From Polaromonas sp. A23 (lineage in GTDB: Bacteria > Pseudomonadota > Gammaproteobacteria > Burkholderiales > Burkholderiaceae_C), in the NCBI RefSeq assembly GCF_002001015.1, contig NZ_MUNO01000026.1, positions 310,001 to 374,000 on the forward strand: a stretch of 64,000 nt of DNA. The letters are read 5' to 3'. This document shows positions 1 to 7,596 of this stretch, one piece after another. How positions within the stretch are numbered: the first letter of the stretch is position 1; each line of letters begins with the position of its first letter. Both the position numbers and the translations under genes were made by a program. The notes beneath the pieces were generated by a model. The model was not told where the DNA came from. It did no database searches and was given only the letters and a program-made list of their open reading frames with translations.

Positions 1-368
1 CAAGCCCCGCGCGGTGTGAAAGTAAAAGCGACAGTTTCATGTGTGACACCTCTTTTTGGGATGCCTTCATGATGCTGCGCGGTCCTTAGGGTTTTCTTAA
101 ACCGGGGTACGCTGTGCCTGACAGCTGTCCGAGGACGGTCAGCATGAAATTCATTTTTGAAGTCCGCATGAAACTTTCTAGGGTGGCTACGCGAGTTACT
201 TCCAAAACCCCGATCGGTATCTCCGGGAAGTGGTGTGGAATCCGAAGTGGGAAGCCGGGGCTTGAAAAACCGCGTCCGGCCGATAGACTCGGCGTTCGCC
301 CCCAAGAGATGGCCCGTGCTCACGCCGCGTCCCATCTTCTGCCTGCCACAACAAGAGAGCCCTTCCCC
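1..368. other. Intergenic stretch upstream of the RidA-family gene
   Basis: No gene is supported here. One reading frame runs in from position 114 in phase with the RidA gene, but its residues upstream of position 369 do not resemble the family, so it is taken as read-through. The segment presumably holds the promoter of the RidA gene. No clear sigma70 box or hairpin was found. Confidence 0.5.
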
Positions 369-755
369 ATGCCAGTCATCAAACACAACCCCAAAGAACT
401 CTTCCCGCAATACCGCTGCTACAGCCACGCCATGGAAATCCGCGGCGACTCGCGCATGCTGGTGATCAGCGGCCTCAACGGTTATCTGGCAGACGGCAAA
501 ACCATGCCTGAGTCTTTCGAGGAACAGGCCGAAGTGATCTGGACACACATCCAGACCCTGCTGCGCTCTGCCGGCATGGACCTGCACAACCTGGTTTCCG
601 TGCGCACCTATCTGGCCGACCCGAGCTACGACGAAGCCAATGTGCGCACACGCGTGAAAGTTCTGGGCACTCACGAACCCACCCTCACCGTGGTTTGCTG
701 CCGGTTGCTGGACCCGAAGTGGAAGCTGGAAGTTGAAGCCGTGGCGGCCACCTGA
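369..755 (+). CDS. RidA/YjgF/UK114-family protein
   Basis: A 128-residue protein of the size of RidA-family proteins, which hydrolyse reactive enamine/imine intermediates of amino acid metabolism or act in related detoxification. The segment around residues 55-105 has the family layout (EQAEVIWTHIQTLL, then LVSVRTYLADPS, then PTLTVVCCRLLDP). The catalytic Arg sits in the SVRTYL strand. An earlier in-frame start at 114 would add 85 unrelated residues, so the ATG at 369 was chosen; a purine-rich AAGAGAG lies about 10 bases upstream. The next gene starts 10 bases downstream, suggesting co-transcription. Whether it is a true RidA deaminase or another subfamily cannot be told from sequence alone. 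Confidence 0.8.
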   Translation: MPVIKHNPKELFPQYRCYSHAMEIRGDSRMLVISGLNGYLADGKTMPESFEEQAEVIWTHIQTLLRSAGMDLHNLVSVRTYLADPSYDEANVRTRVKVLGTHEPTLTVVCCRLLDPKWKLEVEAVAAT

Positions 756-765
756 GCGCTTCGTC

Positions 766-1383
766 ATGACAGCCCAAGTGCAGGCACTGCTGTTCGACCT
801 CGGCGGCGTGGTGATCGACATCGACTTCAACCGTGCCTTCGAGCACTGGCAGCCGGTGTCGCGGCTGTCCCTCGACGAGATCAAGGCCGGCTTCCAGTTT
901 GACGCCGCCTACCAGCAGCATGAGCGCGGTGAAATTACCGCAGCGCAATACTTCACCCATCTGAGCAACACCCTCCAGCTGCAGGAAGGCCATGCGCGTG
1001 TTGCCGAGGGCTGGAACGCCCTCTTTCTCGGCGAAATCAGCGAAACCCTGGCGATGATCCAGCTCGCCCGCGGGCAGCTGCCCTGTTATGCCTTCACCAA
1101 CTCCAATACCGCCCATCAGGCTGCCTGGTCGGCGATGTTCCCGGCGGTCGTTCAGGCGTTTGACCGCATCTTCGTCTCGTCCGACATGGGCTGCCGCAAG
1201 CCCGAGCGGAAGGCCTTTGACCACATCGCTCGTGCGATCAACGTTGCGCCCCAGGCCATCCTGTTTTTTGACGACCTGGCCGAGAACGTCGCCGGCGCTC
1301 AAGCTGCCGGACTGCAGGCTGTTCATGTGCGCGGGCCCGAGGATGTGCGGGCCGCGCTTGAACGCATAGGCTGTATGACATAG
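766..1383 (+). CDS. HAD-superfamily phosphatase, YihX-like
   Basis: A 205-residue cytoplasmic HAD subfamily IA hydrolase. Motif I is FDLGGVVIDIDF with the nucleophile Asp11. Motif II lies around AFTNSN, the motif III Lys is in CRKPERKAF, and motif IV is FFDDLAEN. The layout, including QHERGEI and SSDMGCRKPE, closely parallels E. coli YihX (alpha-D-glucose-1-phosphate phosphatase), but substrate cannot be assigned with certainty. The frame is open upstream to 733, overlapping the RidA gene; the ATG at 766 puts motif I at the usual distance from the N terminus. The following DUF1697 gene starts 7 bases after the stop. Confidence 0.8.
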   Translation: MTAQVQALLFDLGGVVIDIDFNRAFEHWQPVSRLSLDEIKAGFQFDAAYQQHERGEITAAQYFTHLSNTLQLQEGHARVAEGWNALFLGEISETLAMIQLARGQLPCYAFTNSNTAHQAAWSAMFPAVVQAFDRIFVSSDMGCRKPERKAFDHIARAINVAPQAILFFDDLAENVAGAQAAGLQAVHVRGPEDVRAALERIGCMT

Positions 1384-1390
1384 TCCGGGC

Positions 1391-1936
1391 ATGAAACACG
1401 CCGTCTTCTTCCGCAACCTGAACCTGGGCCGGGCAAACTGCCCCGACAAGGCGCAGCTGGAAGCGGCCTTCCTGGCCGCCGGTGCAGACACAGCTGCATC
1501 GTTCCTGACCAATGGCACCCTTGTTTTTTCTGTCAGAAGCAACACCGCGGCACGTAAGGTTCTGGCCTTGGCCTGCCGGTTACTGCAGGCTGAGTGCGGC
1601 CTCAAGGAGCCCGCTTATGTGCGTCAAGTGGATTATCTGGTCGGCCTCGTCGCAAGCCATCCGTTCAAGTCTGTAGCACCCGGCAGCGTCTACGCATGCT
1701 GCGTGTCCTTCCTGCCCGCAAAATACGCCGAACCGCCTGCATGGCCGCGGGCGTCGGCTCGCGGCGATGTAGAAATATTGGGTGTCAACGGCACTGAGGT
1801 GTTCAGCGTCAGCCGGCAAATTGCCAAGTCGCCCGGCAGCCCGAATGCGTTTCTGGAAAAATTATTGGGCTCACCGGTGACCACGAGGAACTGGAACACG
1901 GTGGTTCGCCTTGTCGGGAAGCATGACGCTCCTTGA
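1391..1936 (+). CDS. DUF1697-family protein
   Basis: A 181-residue protein matching the DUF1697 pattern: an N-terminal FFRNLNLGR segment (usually a LLRGINVG-like strand), the middle SFLTNGTLVFS strand, and a C-terminal TTRNWNTVVRL signature. The function of the family is not established. It is probably the third gene of an operon with the RidA-like and HAD genes. The stop is followed by about 100 bases before the next small gene, which has its own good ribosome binding site. Confidence 0.75.
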   Translation: MKHAVFFRNLNLGRANCPDKAQLEAAFLAAGADTAASFLTNGTLVFSVRSNTAARKVLALACRLLQAECGLKEPAYVRQVDYLVGLVASHPFKSVAPGSVYACCVSFLPAKYAEPPAWPRASARGDVEILGVNGTEVFSVSRQIAKSPGSPNAFLEKLLGSPVTTRNWNTVVRLVGKHDAP

Positions 1937-2044
1937 ATGAGCCCGGCACGCGACTTCGTGGTTTTTCTCAAACACTGTCAGGTTTAAAGGGCTGTACGTC
2001 CTGTAACCAGTCGGCTATTCTGGAAACATCTTCTGGAGGGAACC

Positions 2045-2302
2045 ATGGAACCGTTCTTGAATGTCGAGGACCACGGCACTTGGCTGAGTTTTGAAGTGCC
2101 GCATGCCGGTGGCCCCATACCGGCCAAAATTTCCCGAGAGGCCATGGAAGAACATTTCGGCGCGGGCCAGGGGCCGGGCTCGCTGAAAGACGCCTACGCG
2201 CTTGACGCAGAAATGATTAATGCGCGGGCGGTCGACTTCATTCTTCCGGGCGTCACTTACACCCGGGACAGCCCGCTGGTGCTCAAGACGGAAGATTTCT
2301 AG
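2045..2302 (+). CDS. Small DUF1488-like protein
   Basis: An 85-residue acidic protein with a strong GGAGG ribosome binding site just before the ATG. The central ISREAMEEHFGAG stretch resembles the ISREAL(E/D)DHFGA signature of DUF1488-type small proteins, whose role is unknown. No membrane segment or signal peptide. It appears to be monocistronic, followed by a family A repeat and then the convergent alkB gene. Confidence 0.6.
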   Translation: MEPFLNVEDHGTWLSFEVPHAGGPIPAKISREAMEEHFGAGQGPGSLKDAYALDAEMINARAVDFILPGVTYTRDSPLVLKTEDF

Positions 2303-2345
2303 CAACCGTTTTCAGCAACGGTGTTTGTGCTTCGGTCTGTCCTTC

Positions 2346-2400
2346 GCTACGTTTTTAGTAGCATTTGATGCCCGCCAGATAAGGGCTGATGCCCGCTTTT
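2346..2400 (+). repeat. Dispersed repeat family A, copy A1
   Basis: The core GCTACGTTTTTAGTAGC (imperfect dyad) is followed by the tail with GCCCGCC...ATAAGGGCTGATGCC. It lies between the DUF1488-like gene and the 3' end of alkB. Confidence 0.8.
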
Positions 2401-2404
2401 ACCA

Positions 2405-3061
2405 TCACACCCTCCCCGCGCAACGAAACGTGAGATTGATACGGCGGCGTCCCAGCAAGGGATGTTCACCGTCTGCCAGCGGTGCCACGCCATGGAAGGC
2501 CAGGCGTGACGGGCCGCCCCAGACCACGACGTCACCATGGGTCAGACGATAACGCTGTGGCTTGTCTCTGCGGCTGGCGGAACCGAACAGGAACACAGCC
2601 GAAAGGCCAAGGGAAACTGAAACGATGGGCGCTGCGAAATCCTTCTCGTCCTTGTCCTGGTGCAGCGAGAGACGGGCACCGGGCTCGTAGACATTGATGA
2701 GACAGGCGTCTGGCCGGAAGCCCTCAAAGCCGGCCTGCGCTGCCGCCCGCTCGGCCAAGACCATCAAAGGCGCCGGCATGGCCGGCCAGGGCTGACCGGA
2801 GAGCGGGTCCAGCGGGTCGTAGCGGTAACCGCTGCGGTTTGACACCCAGCCGAGTGCACCGCAATTGCTCATGCCCACCGACATGGTGTATCCGCCGGGC
2901 GTGACCAGGTGGCGGAACGGCGCCTGCGCAGTGACCTCTTCAATAGCCTGCAATAGCGTCGCATCACCTTCACGAGCAAAACCGCGTAACAAGGCTGCGC
3001 CCGGTGCGAGCGTCTCCCGCGTCACGGTAATCGGCAAGTCGTCAAAAAGATCGCTGGTCAA
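2405..3061 (-). CDS. alkB: DNA oxidative demethylase AlkB
   Basis: A 218-residue 2-oxoglutarate/Fe(II) dioxygenase, expected to remove 1-methyladenine and 3-methylcytosine lesions from DNA by oxidative demethylation. Iron ligands are visible as His134 and Asp136 (LHQDKDE) and His190 (AFHGVAPL). The 2OG-binding arginine region is RRRINLTFR near the C terminus. The substrate-side segment NCGALGWVSNRSGYRYDP is typical of bacterial AlkB. Length matches E. coli AlkB (216). It is followed on the same strand side by a second 2OG-Fe(II) oxygenase gene upstream (3143-3880), suggesting a small repair-related group, although no ada gene is present. Confidence 0.93.
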   Translation of the reverse strand: MTSDLFDDLPITVTRETLAPGAALLRGFAREGDATLLQAIEEVTAQAPFRHLVTPGGYTMSVGMSNCGALGWVSNRSGYRYDPLDPLSGQPWPAMPAPLMVLAERAAAQAGFEGFRPDACLINVYEPGARLSLHQDKDEKDFAAPIVSVSLGLSAVFLFGSASRRDKPQRYRLTHGDVVVWGGPSRLAFHGVAPLADGEHPLLGRRRINLTFRCAGRV

Positions 3062-3089
3062 ACGTCATTCCTTGATCAGGGCACAGAGA

Positions 3090-3114
3090 CTTCGACAGGC
3101 TCAGCCCGTACGGA
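3090..3114 (+). repeat. Dispersed repeat family C, single copy (TTCGACAGGCTCAG type)
   Basis: Contains TTCGACAGGCTCAG followed by CCCGTACGG. This short motif is widespread in proteobacterial genomes and recurs at 41669 and, inverted, at 41718 in this window. Confidence 0.7.
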
Positions 3115-3142
3115 TGAAAGCTGTTACTCAAATGCAACGATG

Positions 3143-3880
3143 CTACTGCGCGTCATGAAAAATCACACCGAGTGTGTGGCGATGGCCGGAGCGAAGCCGG
3201 CTCACGCCGTGGCGCATGTTGACCCGATAGAACCCGCGGCTGCCCTGCACCGGGCGGTGATGCACGGCAAACACCACGGCATCGCCCTGGCGCAGCGGAA
3301 CTACCTCGGGCCGGGACTGCATGCGCGGGCGCTGCTCGGTCAGCACAAATTCTCCGCCGGTGAAGTCTTCTCCCGGCCGAGACAGCAGAACCGCCACCTG
3401 CAGCGGAAACACATGCTCGCCGTACAGGTCCTGGTGCAGGCAGTTGTAATCACCTTCCGCGTACTGCAAAAGCAGCGGCGTCGGCCGTACCTGCCCGGCC
3501 GCATGGCAACGCGCCAGAAAGGTGGCATGCTCAGCCGGGTAGCGCACGTCTATACCCATGGCTTCGTTCCAGCGATTGGCCACATCCACCAGCCGGGGAT
3601 ACAGCGTGCTGCGAAGCTGCTGCACCAGCCCGGGCAGCGGGTAGCCGAAGTATTGGTACTCGCCCTGGCCAAAACCGTGGCGAGCCATCACGACACGGCT
3701 GCGAAACAGCTCACTTTGCCGGTAAAGCTCGGCGACTTCTGCACACTGGTCAGGACCCAACAGTTGCGGCAACACGGCGCTGCCGCGCGCCTGCAGTTCT
3801 TCGGTCAGCGCCGCCCAGTCAAATTCGGCAGGAAGGCTCGCCGGGATAGCCGGTACCCGGGAAAGTTGCGTCGATGTCAT
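3143..3880 (-). CDS. 2OG-Fe(II) oxygenase (Oxygenase-NA type)
   Basis: A 245-residue protein of the 2OG-Fe(II) dioxygenase fold. The HxD iron motif is His149-x-Asp151 in CLHQDLYGEHVFPLQ. It is followed by LLSRPGEDFTGGEF and an Arg/His-rich C-terminal block containing the distal His (224 or 235). These features match the bacterial family found near ada/alkB genes (Pfam Oxygenase-NA, putative nucleic-acid oxygenase). The adjacent alkB on the same strand supports a role in alkylation damage handling, but the substrate is unknown. The start at 3880 gives the usual N terminus. Confidence 0.8.
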   Translation of the reverse strand: MTSTQLSRVPAIPASLPAEFDWAALTEELQARGSAVLPQLLGPDQCAEVAELYRQSELFRSRVVMARHGFGQGEYQYFGYPLPGLVQQLRSTLYPRLVDVANRWNEAMGIDVRYPAEHATFLARCHAAGQVRPTPLLLQYAEGDYNCLHQDLYGEHVFPLQVAVLLSRPGEDFTGGEFVLTEQRPRMQSRPEVVPLRQGDAVVFAVHHRPVQGSRGFYRVNMRHGVSRLRSGHRHTLGVIFHDAQ

Positions 3881-4011
3881 GGCCCCAGCTTAGGGTGATG
3901 ACGACGCTTCAGCTCGCCGGAATCGGACATTTCTTTTGGCGTATTCCAGCCTATTTCGACAACCTTTACCCATGAAATCGCTCGCTACCCCAGTAAGGAC
4001 GGGCGCAACAT

Positions 4012-4070
4012 GCTACTTTATTAATAGCGTGCTAAAAGCCTGGAGCTCCCAGGCCGCGCTGGCCAAATCC
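4012..4070 (+). repeat. Dispersed repeat family A, copy A2 (diverged tail)
   Basis: The core GCTACTTTATTAATAGC is intact; the tail (GGCCGCGCTGGCC) is only loosely like the other copies. It overlaps the last 13 codons of the minus-strand gene ending at 4032. Confidence 0.6.
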
Positions 4071-4511
4071 CGTGTGGCTCGGGCCCGACACCCAACGCTG
4101 GCGTGGACGCGGCGATGGAGCCGCAACTGGGGCGGCTTGCAAAGGTAGCTGCGGCACCGGACGGCTTTGCGCAAACTCCGGCAGGTAGACGGCCAGCGCG
4201 CTGAAACGGGCCACGATGTGCGGACAGACCCAGTGCCGCACCCAGCGCGCCAATGCAATTCTTGGGTCACCCATCAGGAGGCTCCCGGCAAAGCGCGGGC
4301 TATTGAAAAACCTGGCCACCTGGCTTTCCACCAGCGGGGTTGCCTCGTCGGCAACCCAGTCCAGGAAAGCCGGAGACATATGAAGGCAGCTGGCTTTCAC
4401 CAGATCATTGACAAGGTCGTCCAGTGCCGCAACGGCAATGATGCAGGCGTCTTTGTCGGAAAGGGGGTGAGTGCGAAGCATGGTGGCAAAAAGAACAGGC
4501 GGCTGGGGCAT
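4032..4511 (-). CDS. Hypothetical protein
   Basis: A 159-residue protein with no recognised domain. The N-terminal half is helical and acidic (DKDACIIAVAALDDLVNDLVKAS), suggesting a soluble helical protein. The last 45 residues are Pro/Arg/Gly-rich and partly encoded by a family A repeat, so the C terminus may have been altered by repeat insertion. An internal ATG at residue 11 (4481) is an alternative start. It lies 66 bases downstream of another minus-strand hypothetical gene and may share its transcript. Confidence 0.5.
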   Translation of the reverse strand: MPQPPVLFATMLRTHPLSDKDACIIAVAALDDLVNDLVKASCLHMSPAFLDWVADEATPLVESQVARFFNSPRFAGSLLMGDPRIALARWVRHWVCPHIVARFSALAVYLPEFAQSRPVPQLPLQAAPVAAPSPRPRQRWVSGPSHTGFGQRGLGAPGF

Positions 4512-4577
4512 GCCGGGGGATTTCTGATCTTGCCCAGACTACGTGACACCTTGATGTCACCCTTCATCCAGCCAGCC

Positions 4578-5123
4578 TCAGGGTTCGGGCGGCAGCAGCA
4601 TCGCGATGCGCTGGCTCAGGCCATCGGCTCTTTCCGCCCCGGCAATTTCCTCGACATTGAGGATGATGTCTGCCGCAATGGCCATCATGGATTCGCGGTC
4701 CCGCGCTTCGCGCAACTGGTCGCGGAAATGTTTCGCCAGTTCAGGCATTTTTCTGACGAACATGCGCTCGCAGATGTCAAACAGGAACATCCGGGTCGTG
4801 GCCAGCGAGCGCTTGCCTTCGAAATTATCTCCGCCCAGTGTTGGCGACTCGGCGACCAGCCGGGCAGGCTCGGTGGTGAGTACCGGGGGTGCGGATTCGC
4901 GGGCTTCGGCAGTGCTGGCAGCACCGCCGCCCGCAACGACAATCAGGTAGCCATCGGTGATGAGCTTGTCCACCATGCTTCCATCGTCCTGCAGCAGGCC
5001 GAGCATTTCATGACGCGTCTTGCGGCCGTCTGCAAGAAAAAGCGCCGAACGCTCACGCAGGTTAAGCACCCGCAAGCGGGAGCTGAGTTCAAGTTTGGCT
5101 TTATCTGATTTTTGGAGTTGCAT
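4578..5123 (-). CDS. Conserved hypothetical protein, helical
   Basis: A 181-residue soluble protein. Its N-terminal 60 residues (LELSSRLRVLNLRERSALFLADGRKT) look like a winged-helix/regulatory-type segment often seen in betaproteobacterial proteins of unknown function. Residues 95-175 are strongly helical (FLFDICERMFVRKMPELAKHFRDQLREA). The frame is open upstream to 5312, but the ATG at 5123 is preceded by AGGGGGA and begins MQLQKSDKAK, so the upstream 63 residues are rejected. Probably followed by the gene at 4032-4511 in one transcript. No function is assigned. Confidence 0.55.
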   Translation of the reverse strand: MQLQKSDKAKLELSSRLRVLNLRERSALFLADGRKTRHEMLGLLQDDGSMVDKLITDGYLIVVAGGGAASTAEARESAPPVLTTEPARLVAESPTLGGDNFEGKRSLATTRMFLFDICERMFVRKMPELAKHFRDQLREARDRESMMAIAADIILNVEEIAGAERADGLSQRIAMLLPPEP

Positions 5124-5457
5124 TTGGCTGCGTCCCCCTGGCAATCGTAAGGACTTGTGAATCCTAGGTGCACCGTATGTCCATCGCATGACAGCCAAAC
5201 CTTTGGGATAGGGCATGCACGGAAGGCGTCCGAGGATTGGCGAGATAGTGCCAATACTGGGTACCAGCTCTGGATGCCAGCTTTCTGGGTAGGAAAGCCA
5301 TCTCGTCATCAAGATATTGGGATTTTTTGCTACGGATTCTTACGCACGATAGACAGAACGGTCATAAGGCCGCCATAATTTTCTGACGACTCGCCGATTC
5401 GCTACGACAAGTTCGCGGGTTGAACAGACGCTTGGCTCCATTTTTCGAAAGATACGT
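5124..5457. other. Divergent intergenic region
   Basis: A 334-base gap between the minus-strand gene starting at 5123 and the plus-strand gene starting at 5458. It presumably carries promoters in both directions. No gene, repeat or clear hairpin was found. Confidence 0.5.
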
Positions 5458-5703
5458 ATGAACCCGATCAAGCAAGCCCGCAAACTGATTGAGAGAGAGT
5501 CGGACTCTCAGGCAGCACAAACGCTGGCGCGCCTGGTCCGCGCGCTGGAGTCAGAAGAAAAGTTTGACCTGGGCGATCTTTATGCGCTGGATTACGACAA
5601 CTTCAACGTGGGGATTGAAGTTCTCAGGGAGTGGCGACTAGAGCGTTATTACAAGGGAAAAATCAGGCTGCATGACCTGTCCGTACAGCTTGGTCAGTTG
5701 TAA
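5458..5703 (+). CDS. Small conserved hypothetical protein
   Basis: An 81-residue soluble protein (MNPIKQARKLIE..., then KFDLGDLYALDYDNFNVGIEVLREWRLERYY). The residue pattern is that of a compact helical protein with a clear codon bias, and the start is the first ATG. No signal peptide or membrane segment. No family name is recognised. Confidence 0.6.
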   Translation: MNPIKQARKLIERESDSQAAQTLARLVRALESEEKFDLGDLYALDYDNFNVGIEVLREWRLERYYKGKIRLHDLSVQLGQL

Positions 5704-5910
5704 AAACTCCAACGAAAGACCGGCACAATTCCAGCCAGGCAGGATCGGCTCCCGCGCATGATGTCTGCGGCGGCAAATTGAGAGGCCGGCCTAGCAGCCG
5801 GAAACAGCGCCAGGGCAAGCCTCTTTGAAGCCCATGGTGCTGCACAAACGTTCTAGACGCGCCGCCCAGATTGGGCAAGATTCAATCCCTTCACGTTTGA
5901 AGGAAAAGTT

Positions 5911-6378
5911 ATGAGTCTTGAGACCGTAGTGGCTGTCTTGAAGGAAAAGGCGTCGGATATCGAAATAGTAGATATTGGAAGGAATCACACAACCGCGATC
6001 ATTTCGGAATTGTGGAGGTTGCAACCGGCGCAGGTGGCCAAAACACTGCTATTGCAGACGCGGAACGGGTGGGTCGTTGTCGTGACATGCGGTGACTCGC
6101 GCTTGGACAATCGCAAGCTCAAGGACCAATTTGGTGGTCGGGCGCGTGTGGCGGCGGCGCCGGAAGCTGAAGCGCTCACCGGCCATCCGGTTGGCGGCAT
6201 TTGCCCTCTTGGCTTGAGAGACCCGTTACCTGTCTATCTCGACATCGGCTTGCGCCGATTTAATGAAGTTGTTCCCGGAGCCGGTTCTACCACGCATGCG
6301 TTTCGCATCGCCCCCGCCCGCCTCTGCATCATCTCTGAGGGTCGGTGGGTGGACATCTGCGGCTCAATTCCGGCTTGA
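5911..6378 (+). CDS. YbaK/EbsC-type aminoacyl-tRNA deacylase
   Basis: A 155-residue single-domain protein of the YbaK/prolyl-tRNA-editing fold, which hydrolyses misacylated tRNAs in trans. The diagnostic segment is GHPVGGICPLGLRDPLPVYLD (about residues 90-110), and the preceding strand is KTLLLQTRNGWVVVVTCGD. The start is supported by AAGGA upstream. Whether it edits Cys-tRNAPro, Ala-tRNAPro or another species is not decidable here. It stands alone between an unknown small gene and a convergent AraC regulator. Confidence 0.85.
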   Translation: MSLETVVAVLKEKASDIEIVDIGRNHTTAIISELWRLQPAQVAKTLLLQTRNGWVVVVTCGDSRLDNRKLKDQFGGRARVAAAPEAEALTGHPVGGICPLGLRDPLPVYLDIGLRRFNEVVPGAGSTTHAFRIAPARLCIISEGRWVDICGSIPA

Positions 6379-6495
6379 AAATTTCCTTTGCCTCCTGATT
6401 TGGGAAGGTGAGGCAGGAAAGTCATTTGACTCGAGTCAACGTGAGCGTGTTGAACACCCAAGGGCGAACGTCTTTGCGCGTACGCAGAACGCAAA

Positions 6496-7320
6496 TCAGG
6501 CTGCGAGTTGACTCCAGCGTCCTGGCGTAAATCCGTAGGTCGCTTTGAAGACGCGCGTCATGTGCGACTGATCGGCAAAACCGGTTTCTGATGCCGCTTC
6601 CGCCAAGGGCGCGCCAGAAAGAATGCAGGAGCTCGCAAGATCCAGTCGCCGCATCAACAAATAGCGATGTGGAGACGTGCCATACCGTTTCCGAAACTGT
6701 ACCGCCAGCTCAAAGCGAGACATCCCGGAGATCGTTTCCAACTCAGCAGATTGCACATTCCGCGCGGCGTTCGCCCGAAGATACTCCGCCACTGCGTCCA
6801 GAGCATCTACATTTACTGGTTTTGTCCTCGCGACCGAACTTCCACTACTTGTGATGAGTAGTTGCGCCACCGACAACACGATGAACTCTGCGGACAAAGA
6901 ATCGATATCACCGACGAACCACCTCCGCATTTGATGGGCAAACCCATATTCAGAGCGAACCGGTTCACGAACAAGCGGCAGGGGCGCTGCGGCGCCTGCC
7001 AGAGCGCGTACGGCATCATGGATGGCGACGGGGTCCAAATGCACTGAGCAGTATCCGAACCCCTCAACGCTTCCGGGACGCCCATCGTGCGATTCACCAG
7101 GATGAAGTATGGAAATCTGGCCTGGAAATGATCGGTGGACCGAGCCACGATACTCAAACTCCTGAATACCCCACTCCGTCAGTGAAATCGCATAACTATC
7201 GTGACTATGCGAACAGAAGTGCTCATCGCGTAGTTCAGCGCGAAAACGTGTCACCCCACTAACTTTGCGCTCAGGGCGAACCCAGCTTGCAGTTGCCTGG
7301 CCGCTTTCAGCATCACTCAT
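6496..7320 (-). CDS. AraC-family transcriptional regulator
   Basis: A 274-residue regulator. Residues 25-150 form an AraC-type ligand-binding cupin (HFCSHSHDSYAISLTEWG, then GQISILHPGESHDG). The C-terminal 100 residues carry the two helix-turn-helix motifs (SAELETISGMSRFELAVQFRK and AEAASETGFADQSHMTRVFK), ending TYGFTPGRW. The frame extends to 7461, but the ATG at 7320 gives the normal AraC length. It is transcribed divergently from the DHA2 exporter at 7597, which is a plausible target; this is inferred from position only. Confidence 0.85.
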   Translation of the reverse strand: MSDAESGQATASWVRPERKVSGVTRFRAELRDEHFCSHSHDSYAISLTEWGIQEFEYRGSVHRSFPGQISILHPGESHDGRPGSVEGFGYCSVHLDPVAIHDAVRALAGAAAPLPLVREPVRSEYGFAHQMRRWFVGDIDSLSAEFIVLSVAQLLITSSGSSVARTKPVNVDALDAVAEYLRANAARNVQSAELETISGMSRFELAVQFRKRYGTSPHRYLLMRRLDLASSCILSGAPLAEAASETGFADQSHMTRVFKATYGFTPGRWSQLAA

Positions 7321-7596
7321 GGCTTCTATTGTTGCGTGGTTCCGTGTCTTCCCGCAAGACCGATGCAATTCCGGCCCATCTTTAAGGTGCGATGAGGCAA
7401 GAACCTGAACCAGCGGATCGTGACGGCCTTTCCAAAAAGTCAGTAACCTGTAGGCCTGCAACCAGACCGCTGCGAGGATACGCCGGCGGGAACAAGTACA
7501 TGCATTTTTTTGAAGAACAAGCAGGAGAGCCTCACATGCTTAACGGCAGGCTGCTGAACAAACTGAGGGCCCGGCCTAACACCCGGGAGCATCGCC

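Noticed and set aside
114-368. N-terminal extension of the RidA-like gene
   Set aside because: The extra 85 residues are unlike the RidA family and include no domain; the ATG at 369 gives the normal length.
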